DNA of 64,000 nt from JADGHX01 sp035760965 (GCA_035760965.1 DASTRY010000073.1:1-64000); one strand, 5' to 3'. Counted from the stretch's first letter, positions 1 through 9,054 are shown. The notes: a model not told the origin generated them from the sequence alone. Translations and numbers: made by a program.

Positions 1-5
1 GGAGT

Positions 6-82
6 TGGTAGCGGGGGCAGGATTTGAACCTGCGACCTTCGGGTTATGAGCCCGACGAGCTGCCAGACTGCTCCACCCCGCA
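6..82 (-). tRNA. initiator tRNA-fMet (CAT anticodon)
   Basis: A 77-nt cloverleaf reads on the minus strand with the anticodon CAT at 46-48 and an encoded CCA end at 6-8. The anticodon stem carries the three consecutive G:C pairs that mark initiator tRNAs, and the first acceptor position is unpaired, as initiators require. Here the unpaired positions 1 and 72 are U and U, instead of the usual C and A. The TTCAAAT T-loop is standard. No tRNA neighbour is visible. Confidence 0.95.
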
Positions 83-240
83 CCGGAAAGGGCGCGCATT
101 CTAGGGTGCGGTCAGGGCACATGCAACCCCAAACGCGCGGCGGCGATCCGGTGGCCGGCCAAGGCGGCGCTGCGTTACCCGGGGCGGCCATTCGCGCAGT
201 AACCTGCGGATTCGACTTGACTTCAACGGGGGCGTGGAGA

Positions 241-2286
241 ATGAGAGGCGCGATCGCGGGCGTGCTGCTGTTTTTGATCGGGCTCAACGCGAGCGTGGTG
301 CATGCGGAAAATCGCATCACGACCGGTGAGCTGATCATCGAACCGCCCACGCTGATCGCGCTCGGGTTCGAGCTGCAGATTCAGGGGGACGACAATCGCA
401 ACGCCCGCGTCGGCGTGCACTACCGCAAGAAGGGCAGCACGCTCTGGTCGCGCGGCCTCGATCTCATGCGGCTGCAGAACGAGGAGGTCTACACGCGCGG
501 CGCGCTCGACTACACGGCGCCGAATATGTTCGCGGGCAGCGTGTTCGATCTGGAGGAGGACACGGAGTACGAGGTCCGGTTCATCATTCGCGACCCGGAC
601 GGCGTCATCGGCGAGAAGCAGAAGATCGTCACCGTGCGCACGCGCGCCGAGCCGAAACCGGCGCCGGGCGGGCGGGTGTTCCATGTCTACCCGCCGGGCT
701 ACAAGGGCCCGAAGCAGCAGCCGGCGTTCTCCGGTCTGCTCGAGGCCTACTACATGGCCTCACTCGGCGGGGATTGGAGCCGCGCCTCGCCGCCGCGCGT
801 GCAACCCGGCGACACCATCCTCGTGCATGCAGGCGTCTATCTGAGCAAGCACGATCACTACTCGCACGAGATCAATTCGCGGTTCACCACCTGCTGCGGC
901 ACGCCGTGGGACGGCACGTACTACCTCACTCAGGACGGCACGCCCGAGAAGCCCATCGCCATCGTCGCGGCCGGCGATGGCGAGGCGATCTTCGACGGCG
1001 ACAACAACACCGTGCTGTTCAACATGATGGGCGGCGACTACAACTACTTCGAGGGTCTCACGTTCCGCAATGCCGGGACGGTCTTCGAAGCCGGCATGAA
1101 AGGCATCGCCGGCGCCAAGGGCCTCACCGTCAAGCGCTGCAAGTTCGAGAACATCGGCACGGCGGTGCACTCGGATTGGTCCGGCTCGAGCGGCTTCTAC
1201 ATCGCCGACAACGACATGCTCGGCCGCGAAGCGCTCGATCACGTCTTCACGTGGTACGCGATCAAGCCCTGGGTCGACCGCCCGGACTTCGCGGAGCGCG
1301 CCAAGATGAAGTCCTTCTATGCGGTCTCGATCTACGGACAGGGTCACGTCATGGCGTACAACCGCGTGCGTGGCTTCCACGACGGGCTCGATCACGCGAC
1401 CTTCGGCATGCCGGAGGATTATCCGAACACGCCGCGCGACCGACTGCCCGTCGCCATCGACATCTACAACAACGACATCGACGTCATGCACGACAACTGC
1501 ATCGAGGCCGATGGCGCCGCGCGTAACATCCGCGTGCTGCGCAATCGCTGCTTCAATGCGGTGCTCGGCGCGATGAGCCCGCAGCCGATCTTCGGCGGGC
1601 CCGCGTATTTCATTCGCAACGTCGTCTACAACGCATGGTGGGGGCCGGTGAAGATTCACGGCGAGCCCGCCGGCATCTACTATTTCAACAATACGTTCAT
1701 CGGCGAGTTCAAGCAGCTCACGCCGGCCTCGAACATCCACTTGCGGAACAACCTGATCCTCGGCCAAGGAACGCAGCCCAAAGTGTTCGCCCTCGACACG
1801 TTCACCAACTACAGCGACTCGGACTACAACGGCTTTCGGCCGAACCCGGAGTTCGAGGAGGCGTTCTCCTGGAATTCGCCGCCGTTCGATCAGCTGCGCA
1901 ACTTCTATCCGGCGCACAAGGCGGCCGAGAATCCCGGGCCGATCCAGCTCGAGCAGCGCACGTTCGCCACCTTGAGGGCCTATTCGAAGGCGACGGGGCA
2001 GGACCGGCACAGCCGCCTCGTCGATTACGATGTCTTCGTGAACGCGCCGAAACCGGATTTCAGCGATGTCACGCACGTCGTCGCGGTGGATTCCGTGGAC
2101 CTGCAGCTGCGCAAGGGCTCGGCGGCGATCGACGCGGGCGTCGTGCTGCCCAACGTCACCGACCGGTTCACGGGCCGCGAGCCGGATCTGGGCGCCTACG
2201 AATACGGCAGACCCGTGCCTCACTACGGTCCGCGCAAGCTCGATGAGACGCGCGGACCGGCCAGCGCCAGGAACACCGCGCGATGA
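241..2286 (+). CDS. secreted right-handed parallel beta-helix repeat protein
   Basis: This 681-residue protein begins with a typical Sec signal peptide of about 22 residues ending in VHA. The ATG at 241 is chosen because it sits at the signal peptide and has a GGAG just upstream; the frame stays open back to position 46, inside the tRNA, which cannot be coding. Residues about 35-145 look like a fibronectin-type beta-sandwich. From about 190 to 570 short hydrophobic strands and Asn-rich turns recur, as in pectate-lyase or chondroitinase-type beta-helices. The C-terminal DLGAYEYG is a common end motif of such secreted proteins. A polysaccharide lyase or binding role is an inference; no catalytic residues can be assigned. 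Its stop overlaps the rhomboid gene by 4 bp. Confidence 0.85.
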   Translation: MRGAIAGVLLFLIGLNASVVHAENRITTGELIIEPPTLIALGFELQIQGDDNRNARVGVHYRKKGSTLWSRGLDLMRLQNEEVYTRGALDYTAPNMFAGSVFDLEEDTEYEVRFIIRDPDGVIGEKQKIVTVRTRAEPKPAPGGRVFHVYPPGYKGPKQQPAFSGLLEAYYMASLGGDWSRASPPRVQPGDTILVHAGVYLSKHDHYSHEINSRFTTCCGTPWDGTYYLTQDGTPEKPIAIVAAGDGEAIFDGDNNTVLFNMMGGDYNYFEGLTFRNAGTVFEAGMKGIAGAKGLTVKRCKFENIGTAVHSDWSGSSGFYIADNDMLGREALDHVFTWYAIKPWVDRPDFAERAKMKSFYAVSIYGQGHVMAYNRVRGFHDGLDHATFGMPEDYPNTPRDRLPVAIDIYNNDIDVMHDNCIEADGAARNIRVLRNRCFNAVLGAMSPQPIFGGPAYFIRNVVYNAWWGPVKIHGEPAGIYYFNNTFIGEFKQLTPASNIHLRNNLILGQGTQPKVFALDTFTNYSDSDYNGFRPNPEFEEAFSWNSPPFDQLRNFYPAHKAAENPGPIQLEQRTFATLRAYSKATGQDRHSRLVDYDVFVNAPKPDFSDVTHVVAVDSVDLQLRKGSAAIDAGVVLPNVTDRFTGREPDLGAYEYGRPVPHYGPRKLDETRGPASARNTAR

Positions 2287-2888
2287 CGCTCATGCTGTAC
2301 TCGCCGGCGGCGCTGCTGATCCTGCTGGTCACGGTGGCCCTCAGCATCTACGGCCTGAACCGGCCCCAGTTCGTCATGTGGGCGATGCTGCGGCCCTACC
2401 GGCTCTTTCGCGAGCGCCAGTACGAGAAGCTCATCACGAGCGGGTTCGTGCACGCCGACTGGAGCCATCTCATCTTCAATGCGATCACGTTCTACTTCTT
2501 CGCGTTCCCGCTGGAACGGCGCATCGGCTCGCTGCGCTTCGTATCGCTGTATTTCATCGGCATGGTGCTGAGCGAGATCGGCACCTGCCTGAAGCATCGC
2601 AACGATCCGAACTACGCCTCGCTCGGCGCGTCGGGCGCCATCCTCGCGGTGTTGTTCGCGTCGATCGTGTACTTCCCGAACAACTCGCTGTTCATCTTCC
2701 CGCTGCCGATCCCGATTCCGGCACCGCTGTTCGCCGTCGGCTACCTCGTCTACAGCTACTACCAGTCACGGCAGAACGTCGGCAACGTGAATCATGACGC
2801 GCACATCGGGGGCGCACTCACGGGGCTGGCCTTCGTGGCCCTGACGGATCCGCGCGCCTATCGGCGGCTGCTGGAGATGATCTTCTAG
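2283..2888 (+). CDS. rhomboid family intramembrane serine protease
   Basis: The 201-residue protein has about six hydrophobic segments. It carries the rhomboid signature: HxxxN in the second helix (His62, Asn66), the catalytic serine motif GASG (Ser117) and the catalytic histidine in an AHxxG context (His174). Rhomboids cleave transmembrane substrates within the inner membrane. The ATG overlaps the stop of the beta-helix gene (ATGA), so the two are translationally coupled, and the secreted protein could be processed or served by the rhomboid; this is inference. The TAG stop lies in a CTAG shared with the stop of yebC on the other strand, so the two genes converge with a 4-bp overlap. Confidence 0.92.
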   Translation: MTLMLYSPAALLILLVTVALSIYGLNRPQFVMWAMLRPYRLFRERQYEKLITSGFVHADWSHLIFNAITFYFFAFPLERRIGSLRFVSLYFIGMVLSEIGTCLKHRNDPNYASLGASGAILAVLFASIVYFPNNSLFIFPLPIPIPAPLFAVGYLVYSYYQSRQNVGNVNHDAHIGGALTGLAFVALTDPRAYRRLLEMIF

Positions 2889-3607
2889 GCGAGCGTGTGA
2901 AACACGGCCTGCACGTCGTCGTCCTGCTCGAGCTTGTCGATCAGCTCCAGCACCTCCGTCGCCTGCGCTTCGGGTAGCTGCGTCGGCGCGGACGGGATGT
3001 ACTCGTGCTCCGCCGAGAGCGGCACGATCTTGCGCGCTTCGAGCGCCTCCTGAACCTTGCCGAAATCGGCGAAGGCGCAGCGGATGACGATCTGCGGCTC
3101 ACCTTTCTCGCCGGTGCCTTCGCCCATCTCCTCGAGGCCGTGATCGATCAGATAGAGCTCGAGATCGTCCTGATCGATGCCCGTGGGGTCCAGGCGGAAC
3201 ACGCCCATCTTGGTGAAGAGGAAGCTCACGCTCCCGTTCGTCGCGAGATTGCCGCCGTGCTTGGACATGATGCTGCGGACGGACGCGACCGTACGGGTCG
3301 GATTGTCCGTCGCCGTCTCGATCAGCAGCGCCACGCCGTGCGGCGCGTAGCCCTCGTAGAGCACCTGCTGGTAGTTGGTCGCGTCCCGGCCCGAGGCCCG
3401 CTTGATGGCTGCCTCGATGCGATCCTTCGGCATGTTGACGGACCGCGCGTTCTGGATGACCCGGCGCAGGGTAGGGTTCGACTGAGGGTCCGGCCCCCCG
3501 GCCTTGACCGCCATCGTGATGTCCTTGGCGATGCGCGCGAACTGCTTCGCCATGCGGTTCCACCGCGCGAACATCGTGTGTTTTCTGACTTCGAAGATGC
3601 GTCCCAT
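2885..3607 (-). CDS. yebC: YebC/PmpR/TACO1 family protein
   Basis: This is a 240-residue protein, the normal family length. It begins MGRIFEVRKHTM, which resembles the MGRAFEFRK-type subgroup, not the classical MAGHSKW start. That is why the ATG at 3607 is chosen over a start 13 codons upstream. Further family marks are the VIQNARSVNMPKDRIE block and the GPHG/APHG-type loop. The family was long annotated as transcriptional regulators; more recent work describes YebC/TACO1 proteins as translation factors that relieve ribosome stalling at proline stretches. It stands alone, and its 3' end overlaps the rhomboid gene by 4 bp. Confidence 0.92.
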   Translation of the reverse strand: MGRIFEVRKHTMFARWNRMAKQFARIAKDITMAVKAGGPDPQSNPTLRRVIQNARSVNMPKDRIEAAIKRASGRDATNYQQVLYEGYAPHGVALLIETATDNPTRTVASVRSIMSKHGGNLATNGSVSFLFTKMGVFRLDPTGIDQDDLELYLIDHGLEEMGEGTGEKGEPQIVIRCAFADFGKVQEALEARKIVPLSAEHEYIPSAPTQLPEAQATEVLELIDKLEQDDDVQAVFHTLA

Positions 3608-3718
3608 GGGTAGCCCGATAGCGCCGGAAGAGCGCGGGGCGCACATAGTACGGGGCGACGCGCCCCACGTGAACAGGCGCGCCGCCCGGTCGGCAGGGGG
3701 TCCAGCGGAGCGGAGGCG

Positions 3719-4249
3719 TCAGGACGTCACGTGCGAGACCGTCGGGATTGGCACGTCGTCGGCTGCAGGTGCCACGGAGACCCGCACTTTCGGGGCCATC
3801 GTCACGTTGTACATGCTGCGAAACACGCGCCACCGGCCGTTCTCCAGCCGCCAGACGTTGAGATACGAGCCGTACTCGACGTCGACACCCCGATCCACGT
3901 TCCGCACGCGGTAGGTTCCCTGATCCATCGCGAGATCGCCGTTCACGACGCTGACGTTCGAATCGGTCGCGAACAGGATGTCGCGCGACACCTGCTCTCT
4001 GAAGAACTCTTCGATCGCTTCTCTGCCGCGCACTGTCGGCGCTTCGTTCGAAATGATCTCGGCGTCCTCGCTATAGAGATCCGCGCAGGCTTCGGCGTCA
4101 CCGCGCGTGAACGCGCTCGCGAGTGCCGTCGTCACGTCGTTCGGCAGCGTGGCTTCACGAGTAGTGCAGGCGGCCAGCAGTGAAGTGACGAGCGCTGCAC
4201 TGACGAGCGGCAGTGTGGATTTTGCGAGCTTCGCAATTGGCGTGGTCAT
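3719..4249 (-). CDS. DUF4440/SnoaL-like lipoprotein
   Basis: The protein has 176 residues with a lipoprotein signal: a hydrophobic stretch followed by the lipobox LLAAC with Cys28. The remainder is one NTF2-like (SnoaL/DUF4440) alpha+beta barrel: a first helix with FTRGDAEACADLYSEDAEI, then a GREAIEEFF segment and a C-terminal W-R-V-FRSM strand. The fold binds small hydrophobic ligands or forms ketosteroid-isomerase-like enzymes, but no catalytic assignment can be made. It lies next to three further SnoaL-type domains in two genes, separated by a 132-bp gap, so it may belong to the same expanded family. Confidence 0.82.
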   Translation of the reverse strand: MTTPIAKLAKSTLPLVSAALVTSLLAACTTREATLPNDVTTALASAFTRGDAEACADLYSEDAEIISNEAPTVRGREAIEEFFREQVSRDILFATDSNVSVVNGDLAMDQGTYRVRNVDRGVDVEYGSYLNVWRLENGRWRVFRSMYNVTMAPKVRVSVAPAADDVPIPTVSHVTS

Positions 4250-4381
4250 CGTACGTTCCCTCGAAACGATCCGCTCCGACAGCGGCGGCGCGGATCATAC
4301 CGATGGAACGACGCGCTTCAAGTTACACGGTCAAAAAATCGCGCTGCAAAACGCAATATTCTTCACGCTGCAACGCTTCGT

Positions 4382-5797
4382 TCACCTGATCTTCCCCGTC
4401 ACGGGATGACGATAATGAAAAGGCGGGATGAACTGCGCTGGATACGGGTCGTAGGCGACCGATTGCGGCATGTCGGGCGGATAGCCCGGAAACGGGTCGA
4501 ACATCCCGGCGGACTGCTTGGCCCAACCTGCATCGTAGTTGGTGTAGTAAGTCTGATAGCCGTGCAGGTTCTTGTACTTCCAGACGCCGTGGTCCTTGAC
4601 GAACGTGTTCTCGTAGATGCCTTCGCCCCACTGCGCCGCGCGGCCGGTCGCACCGAACATGACGAAGAGCCGCGTGCGCATCTGTGCGGTCGTGCCATCC
4701 GCGGAAATCGTGATGAACGGCTGCAGCTGCATGTGATTGAACAGCGAGCCGGGCTGTGGCGCGCCGAGCCGCCGCATGTACTCGTAGATGCGGTCGCGCC
4801 CGATGAATACGCCGCGCCCGAGAATCTCGAGGGTGGCGTCGTCCGCGAAGAGTGCGGAGATGGCGTCCTGCATCGACTTGTCGACGTAGTAGCCGTACGC
4901 CGCGTTCAGGTTCTCGACGTCGACGGCGGACTGTAGTCGATCCACCTGCAGCTCGAGCGCGCGTACCTGCGATTCGAGATCGGCAACGATCTTCGGCGGG
5001 GTCGTCTCGATAACGGAGTCGCTACCCGGCGGCGGCGTGCCGCCGAATACATACGACGTCTTCACCGGATTCTCGTAGTGGAACGGCGGCGTGAAGTGGG
5101 CCGGGTAGGGCTGATACTTCACGCTCGTCGGCCTGTCCGGCCGCACGTTCGACTTACCATAGCGAAGCGCGGAGGCGGCCGGCGCTTTCGTCCACCCGCC
5201 TTCGTACGGCGCATAGAACTTCACGTAGAAGTGCAGCGAGCGGATCTTCCACACGCCGCCTTGCTTCACGTACTCGTTCTCGTAGATGCCGTCGCCCCAA
5301 TCGCCGCCGGACCCTTTGCCGTACACGCCGCCTTGGATGATGGCGCGCCAACGCGCCTTGGCGGATCGCCCGTCGGGAGCGAGCGTGATCACGGGCGAGA
5401 GCTGGAAATGATTGTTGAGCGTGTTCGGCGGCAGGCCGGGCTTGCCGCCGGTCAGGCTGTAGAGATATTTGCGGATGCTGTTCTTACCGACGTACACCCC
5501 ATTCAAGCCCAGCTCCATGGTGCCGTCGTCGGTGAAGAGGTCGACGACCTCGTCCCACAGCGCCTTGTCAGTGTAGTAGCCGTACGCGGCCTGAAGGTTG
5601 CGCAGCTGATCGATGTCGCTGACGCGAGCGGCGCGCGCCGCGATGAGCTGCAAGCGCTCGTAGCCACTCGCGAGCTTCGCCTGCAGTTCCGGCGATAGCG
5701 GTGGTGGAGCGCTCGCTTGCTGCGCGAGCGCGGTGCCGGCGAGTGCGCACGTACCGATCGCGAGACATGCCGCTCGCAGGGCGTTGCGAATGTTCAT
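4382..5797 (-). CDS. secreted tandem SnoaL-like domain protein (two domains)
   Basis: A signal peptide (cut after ALA, about residue 25) precedes two copies of one NTF2-like domain in 471 residues. Copy 1 spans about 60-245 and copy 2 about 275-471. Each begins with an AAYGYYxDK helix, has a V[YF][VI]G[KR] turn and a W-x-DGIYEN/W-x-EGIYEN strand, and ends with a proline-rich PPFHY-type segment. A short coiled coil (about 270-292) joins them. The start at 5797 was chosen by the signal peptide and because it lies 5 bp after the stop of the next upstream gene, giving an operon. The sequence indicates an internal duplication of the single-domain neighbour. The ligand is unknown; steroid-like substrates are only a guess from the fold. 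Confidence 0.82.
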   Translation of the reverse strand: MNIRNALRAACLAIGTCALAGTALAQQASAPPPLSPELQAKLASGYERLQLIAARAARVSDIDQLRNLQAAYGYYTDKALWDEVVDLFTDDGTMELGLNGVYVGKNSIRKYLYSLTGGKPGLPPNTLNNHFQLSPVITLAPDGRSAKARWRAIIQGGVYGKGSGGDWGDGIYENEYVKQGGVWKIRSLHFYVKFYAPYEGGWTKAPAASALRYGKSNVRPDRPTSVKYQPYPAHFTPPFHYENPVKTSYVFGGTPPPGSDSVIETTPPKIVADLESQVRALELQVDRLQSAVDVENLNAAYGYYVDKSMQDAISALFADDATLEILGRGVFIGRDRIYEYMRRLGAPQPGSLFNHMQLQPFITISADGTTAQMRTRLFVMFGATGRAAQWGEGIYENTFVKDHGVWKYKNLHGYQTYYTNYDAGWAKQSAGMFDPFPGYPPDMPQSVAYDPYPAQFIPPFHYRHPVTGKIR

Positions 5798-5802
5798 GCC
5801 GC

Positions 5803-6546
5803 TCACTCCCACGCCACCGGCTTCTGCGTCACCGGATGCAAGTAGTGATAGGGCGGCAAGTAGTACGCGGGAAACGCGGCGTACTTGTCGGTCGGCGGCA
5901 GATCGGGCGGCAGATCGGCGAGCGGCCCCGGCGCCGGATAGCTCTTCTTGTGCCAGCCCTGGTCGTACGAGCCGATCACGGTCGTGTACCAGTGGATCTT
6001 GCTGAACTTCCAGACACCGCCTTCCTTGACGTACTCGTTCTCGAACGGGCCCTCGATCCATTGCCCGTCCTGCCCGTGAATCCCGGCCATCGTCAGCGTG
6101 CGCCAGCGCGCCTTCGCCGTCTTGCCGTCCGGGGCGACGTGCACGACGCCCTGCATGATGGGCGTCTCGCGAATCTCGCCGTCCCGCAAGCCCTCGCCGC
6201 CATGCGTGAGGAACGCGCGGATACGATCCTTCCCGACGTACACGCCCTGTTGCGCGAATTCGATGGAGACCGTCGGGCTATCCGAGAAGAGCGCTGCGGC
6301 CTCGCTGCCCATGCCCTCGCTGACGTAGTACCCGTAGGCCTGCTGCAGGCGTTCGATCGCCTTCACGTCTTCGAGCAGCTCCACCTGCTTCTGCAGCGAG
6401 GCGAGCTTCCATTGCAGGATCGCCATTCTGCGGTCGTCGGTGATGACTTTCTCGGTGGTGACGATCGGATCGCCGGCCAGCGTGATCCCCGGCCCCGCGT
6501 ACAGAACGGCCGCAACAGCGGCGAAGAGAGCTGCCCGGTGCTTCAT
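5803..6546 (-). CDS. secreted SnoaL-like (NTF2-fold) protein
   Basis: This 247-residue protein has a signal peptide (MKHRAALFAAVAAVLYAG) and one NTF2-like domain from about residue 60. It shares with both halves of the downstream gene the QAYGYYVS helix, the GVYVGKDRI turn, the W-x-EGPFENEYVKEGGVWKF segment and the proline-rich YHYLHPVT end. It is the first gene of a two-gene minus-strand operon with the tandem-domain gene 5 bp downstream. The function is unknown. Together these proteins show repeated duplication of one secreted ligand-binding domain at this locus. Confidence 0.82.
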   Translation of the reverse strand: MKHRAALFAAVAAVLYAGPGITLAGDPIVTTEKVITDDRRMAILQWKLASLQKQVELLEDVKAIERLQQAYGYYVSEGMGSEAAALFSDSPTVSIEFAQQGVYVGKDRIRAFLTHGGEGLRDGEIRETPIMQGVVHVAPDGKTAKARWRTLTMAGIHGQDGQWIEGPFENEYVKEGGVWKFSKIHWYTTVIGSYDQGWHKKSYPAPGPLADLPPDLPPTDKYAAFPAYYLPPYHYLHPVTQKPVAWE

Positions 6547-6608
6547 CGAAAGACGTACCCCCCGCACTCGTGAAGCGCGGAGAGTACAGGACGGCGAGGG
6601 TCTTGCGG

Positions 6609-7523
6609 CTAAGCCGCCGCGGCCTGGCGTTGCGGCTGTCCGCCCAGTGCTTCGCCGAGGTCCTCGAGCAGCTTCGCGAGCTCGCCGGTCATGACCGCGA
6701 AGTCGATGTCGAATTGCTCCGCCTCGTCGATCTCGCCGCCGTCCGCCGTGTCGCGCGTCATCTCGAGGAACTCGACGCGCTTCACCTGCAGTTTGTCGGT
6801 GAGGATGAACGAGATCCGGTCGCTCCACGTCAAACCGAGCTTCATCGGGTACTTGCCGGCCTTCAGGTGCTGCTGCACTTCGCGGACGTCGAGCGGGTGA
6901 CGCGCGTAGCGCACGGTCGCCTTGTTCGCATCCGCGGATTGCAGCTCGAGATCCTGATCGATGACGAAGCGGCTCGGCGCATCGCCATGCGTGAGCCACG
7001 CGGACATCGACTGCTGCGGCGAGCGCACCGTTTCCATGAAGGTCACGGCGAGGCTGCCGAGCGTCTCGCGCAGCGTCTCGACCAGCTCCTCCGCTTTGGC
7101 CGCACCGGCGGCGTCGACCACGAACCAGCCGTTCTCGGGATCGATCCACGCGCGCGTGATGCGGCGGCGGGTGAGGGCGCGGGCGCGCAACTCCTCCGTG
7201 ACGCGCAGCTTGATGTCGCGCATCTGCCGGCGGCCGACGGGAAAGCCTTGCTCCGTGGCCTGCGCGGCGGCCCGCTCCGCGGCGACCTGGCGAATGATCG
7301 ATGCCGGCAGCAGCTTCTGATCGACACCGAGCGCAATGAGGTGCTGCTGATTGACGGTGTGGAGCAGGCGGCCCGTCGCGGCGGGCGCGACCCAGCCGCG
7401 GCTGAACATGTCGAACGGGCCGCACGGCTGCAGCGGGCGTTTCGCGAGATGCTCTTCGAGCTCGGCGGCGGAGACGGACCAGTCAGCGGGCAGGCGATAG
7501 ACGATCAGATTCTTGAACCACAT
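6609..7523 (-). CDS. rdgC: recombination-associated protein RdgC
   Basis: The 304-residue protein matches RdgC in length and shows its marks: the MWFKNLIVYRL start, the FPVGRRQMRDIK block and the FVIDQDLELQ strand. RdgC is a ring-shaped dimer that encircles DNA non-specifically and limits RecA activity. It is known from beta- and gammaproteobacteria, which helps to place this genome. The ATG at 7523 was chosen by the conserved N terminus. The tail is unusually rich in Gln and Ala. It lies between the SnoaL operon and a chemoreceptor gene on the same strand and is probably an independent unit. Confidence 0.95.
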   Translation of the reverse strand: MWFKNLIVYRLPADWSVSAAELEEHLAKRPLQPCGPFDMFSRGWVAPAATGRLLHTVNQQHLIALGVDQKLLPASIIRQVAAERAAAQATEQGFPVGRRQMRDIKLRVTEELRARALTRRRITRAWIDPENGWFVVDAAGAAKAEELVETLRETLGSLAVTFMETVRSPQQSMSAWLTHGDAPSRFVIDQDLELQSADANKATVRYARHPLDVREVQQHLKAGKYPMKLGLTWSDRISFILTDKLQVKRVEFLEMTRDTADGGEIDEAEQFDIDFAVMTGELAKLLEDLGEALGGQPQRQAAAA

Positions 7524-7567
7524 GGAGCGCGCACGGGCGAAAAGCGGCGCGCAGTATACAGAGAGCG

Positions 7568-8968
7568 CTACGCGTGTCGGTACCCGATTCGGAAAGCGCC
7601 CCAGTGACGGCCATTTACGACGATTGGTGAAGAAACGTCTTTCATCAGCACGAACTTCCCGCCGCCCATGTTGCGCCGATAGGTCTGCACGAGGAACGGC
7701 TTGGTGTTCTTGGCGACCTTCTTCACGGCGCGATCGTCGAAGACGCGCCGGTTGCGGCAGTGAGCCGCGTTCCACTCCGGATCGCTGCTCTGGGGCTGCC
7801 GGTATTCCGGATTGTGGGTGGGCAGATACCCGCCGCGCGCCCAGGCGACGCAGAACACGATGCGCGGGTCCGACTTCTGCAGCGGATCCTGGATCGGCGG
7901 CAGCACCCGATCGGTGAACTCGACGTAGTCGGTGAGGTACTGCTGTGGATTGGTGCCGCGGATGGGCCGATAGCGCTCGTCGAAGAGCTGCGTCTCGGTA
8001 ATGTCGCCGCGCCGGATCGCGCTCTCGAAGAGCTGCGAGATGCGCTTCGCCGTTTCCATGCAGGACCGGATGAGCGGGGTGTCGCGGGTCTCGATGCCGC
8101 TCCCCGCGATGAACTCGATGAGCGTTTCGCTCAGGGTGAGCAGATTCTGCACGCGGTCGTCGGCGTGCTCGAGGTTGGCGGAGGAGAGATTCACGCCTTC
8201 GGCCAGCCCGCGCAGCTCGGCGAGCGTGCTGTCGCAATGGTTCAGATTGTCGGCCGCGGCGCGCGCGATCGCGTCGATCTCACGGCCCATGACCGCGAAC
8301 GCCTGGTTGGCGTTGGTGACGACGCTCTCGATGCGGACGGCGCCGTTGCGCGCGTGTCCGGCGTGGACGGCCGCCTGACTGCTCTCGCCGATCAGCCCTT
8401 CGATCTGCGCGCCGAGGTCCTTGATGATCGCGCTGATCTGATCGGTCGCCTTGCGCGTCTCGTCGGCGAGGTTCTTCACTTCGCCGGCAACCACCGCGAA
8501 ACCCCTGCCGGCCTCGCCGGCACGCGCCGCCTCGATCGCCGCGTTGAGCGAGAGCAGCCGCGTCTGCTTGGCGATCGTCTCGATGGCGTTCGAGACGTTG
8601 CCGATCTGGTGAATGACGCTGTTGAAGGAGGCGAGCCGCTCCTCGACGCGCGCGACGGATGCGGTGAGGTCGTTGATGTGCCGCACCGAGCTGCCGATCA
8701 GTGCGCGCGACTCCGCGATCTCGGCCCCGGTCTGCGAGGCGGCCTCCTGCGTGGAGCGCGCGGCGCGGTCGATCTCGCGATTGCCGGCCACCATCGTCTC
8801 GACCGTCCCCTGCAGCTCTTCGAATTGCGCCGCCTGCTGCGAGAAGCGCTGGGTGACCTCGTCGAGATGGCCCGCGATGTCCGCCACCTCGACGCCGAGC
8901 GTGTCGATGCGGCTCGCGAGCTCGCTGATCAGCCGTGTCGTCGCGGTGTTCTCGGCCGTGCTCGTCAT
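7568..8968 (-). CDS. soluble methyl-accepting chemotaxis protein with C-terminal sensor
   Basis: This 466-residue protein has no transmembrane segment. Residues about 20-290 form the long antiparallel coiled coil of a chemoreceptor, with the signalling tip around 132-168 (IAKQTRLLSLNAAIEAARAG and GRGFAVVAGEVKNLA). The last 170 residues form a separate domain with WxAAHCRNRR and KPFLVQTYRRNMGGGKF motifs. That domain resembles the Cache-like sensor ends of proteobacterial receptors and ends in a WGAFRIGYR strand. The sensor is therefore C-terminal and cytoplasmic. ATG 8968 is preferred over an ATG five codons upstream because a GCGAGG lies at the right distance. No che genes are in the window. 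Confidence 0.88.
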   Translation of the reverse strand: MTSTAENTATTRLISELASRIDTLGVEVADIAGHLDEVTQRFSQQAAQFEELQGTVETMVAGNREIDRAARSTQEAASQTGAEIAESRALIGSSVRHINDLTASVARVEERLASFNSVIHQIGNVSNAIETIAKQTRLLSLNAAIEAARAGEAGRGFAVVAGEVKNLADETRKATDQISAIIKDLGAQIEGLIGESSQAAVHAGHARNGAVRIESVVTNANQAFAVMGREIDAIARAAADNLNHCDSTLAELRGLAEGVNLSSANLEHADDRVQNLLTLSETLIEFIAGSGIETRDTPLIRSCMETAKRISQLFESAIRRGDITETQLFDERYRPIRGTNPQQYLTDYVEFTDRVLPPIQDPLQKSDPRIVFCVAWARGGYLPTHNPEYRQPQSSDPEWNAAHCRNRRVFDDRAVKKVAKNTKPFLVQTYRRNMGGGKFVLMKDVSSPIVVNGRHWGAFRIGYRHA

Positions 8969-9054
8969 GGAAGTGCCTCGCATCCTATTCGATACGAGTA
9001 TGGACGAGCCGGGAGGCGTCGTCAGGAGGCTCCAGCCTGACGCGGTTCAAGGAA

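Noticed and set aside
46..240. N-terminal extension of the beta-helix gene
   Set aside because: The frame stays open into the tRNA gene, but the segment lacks a ribosome site and the signal peptide begins at 241.
760..2223. A 487-codon minus-strand frame inside the beta-helix gene
   Set aside because: It is antisense composition only. The plus strand has a signal peptide and a coherent beta-helix.
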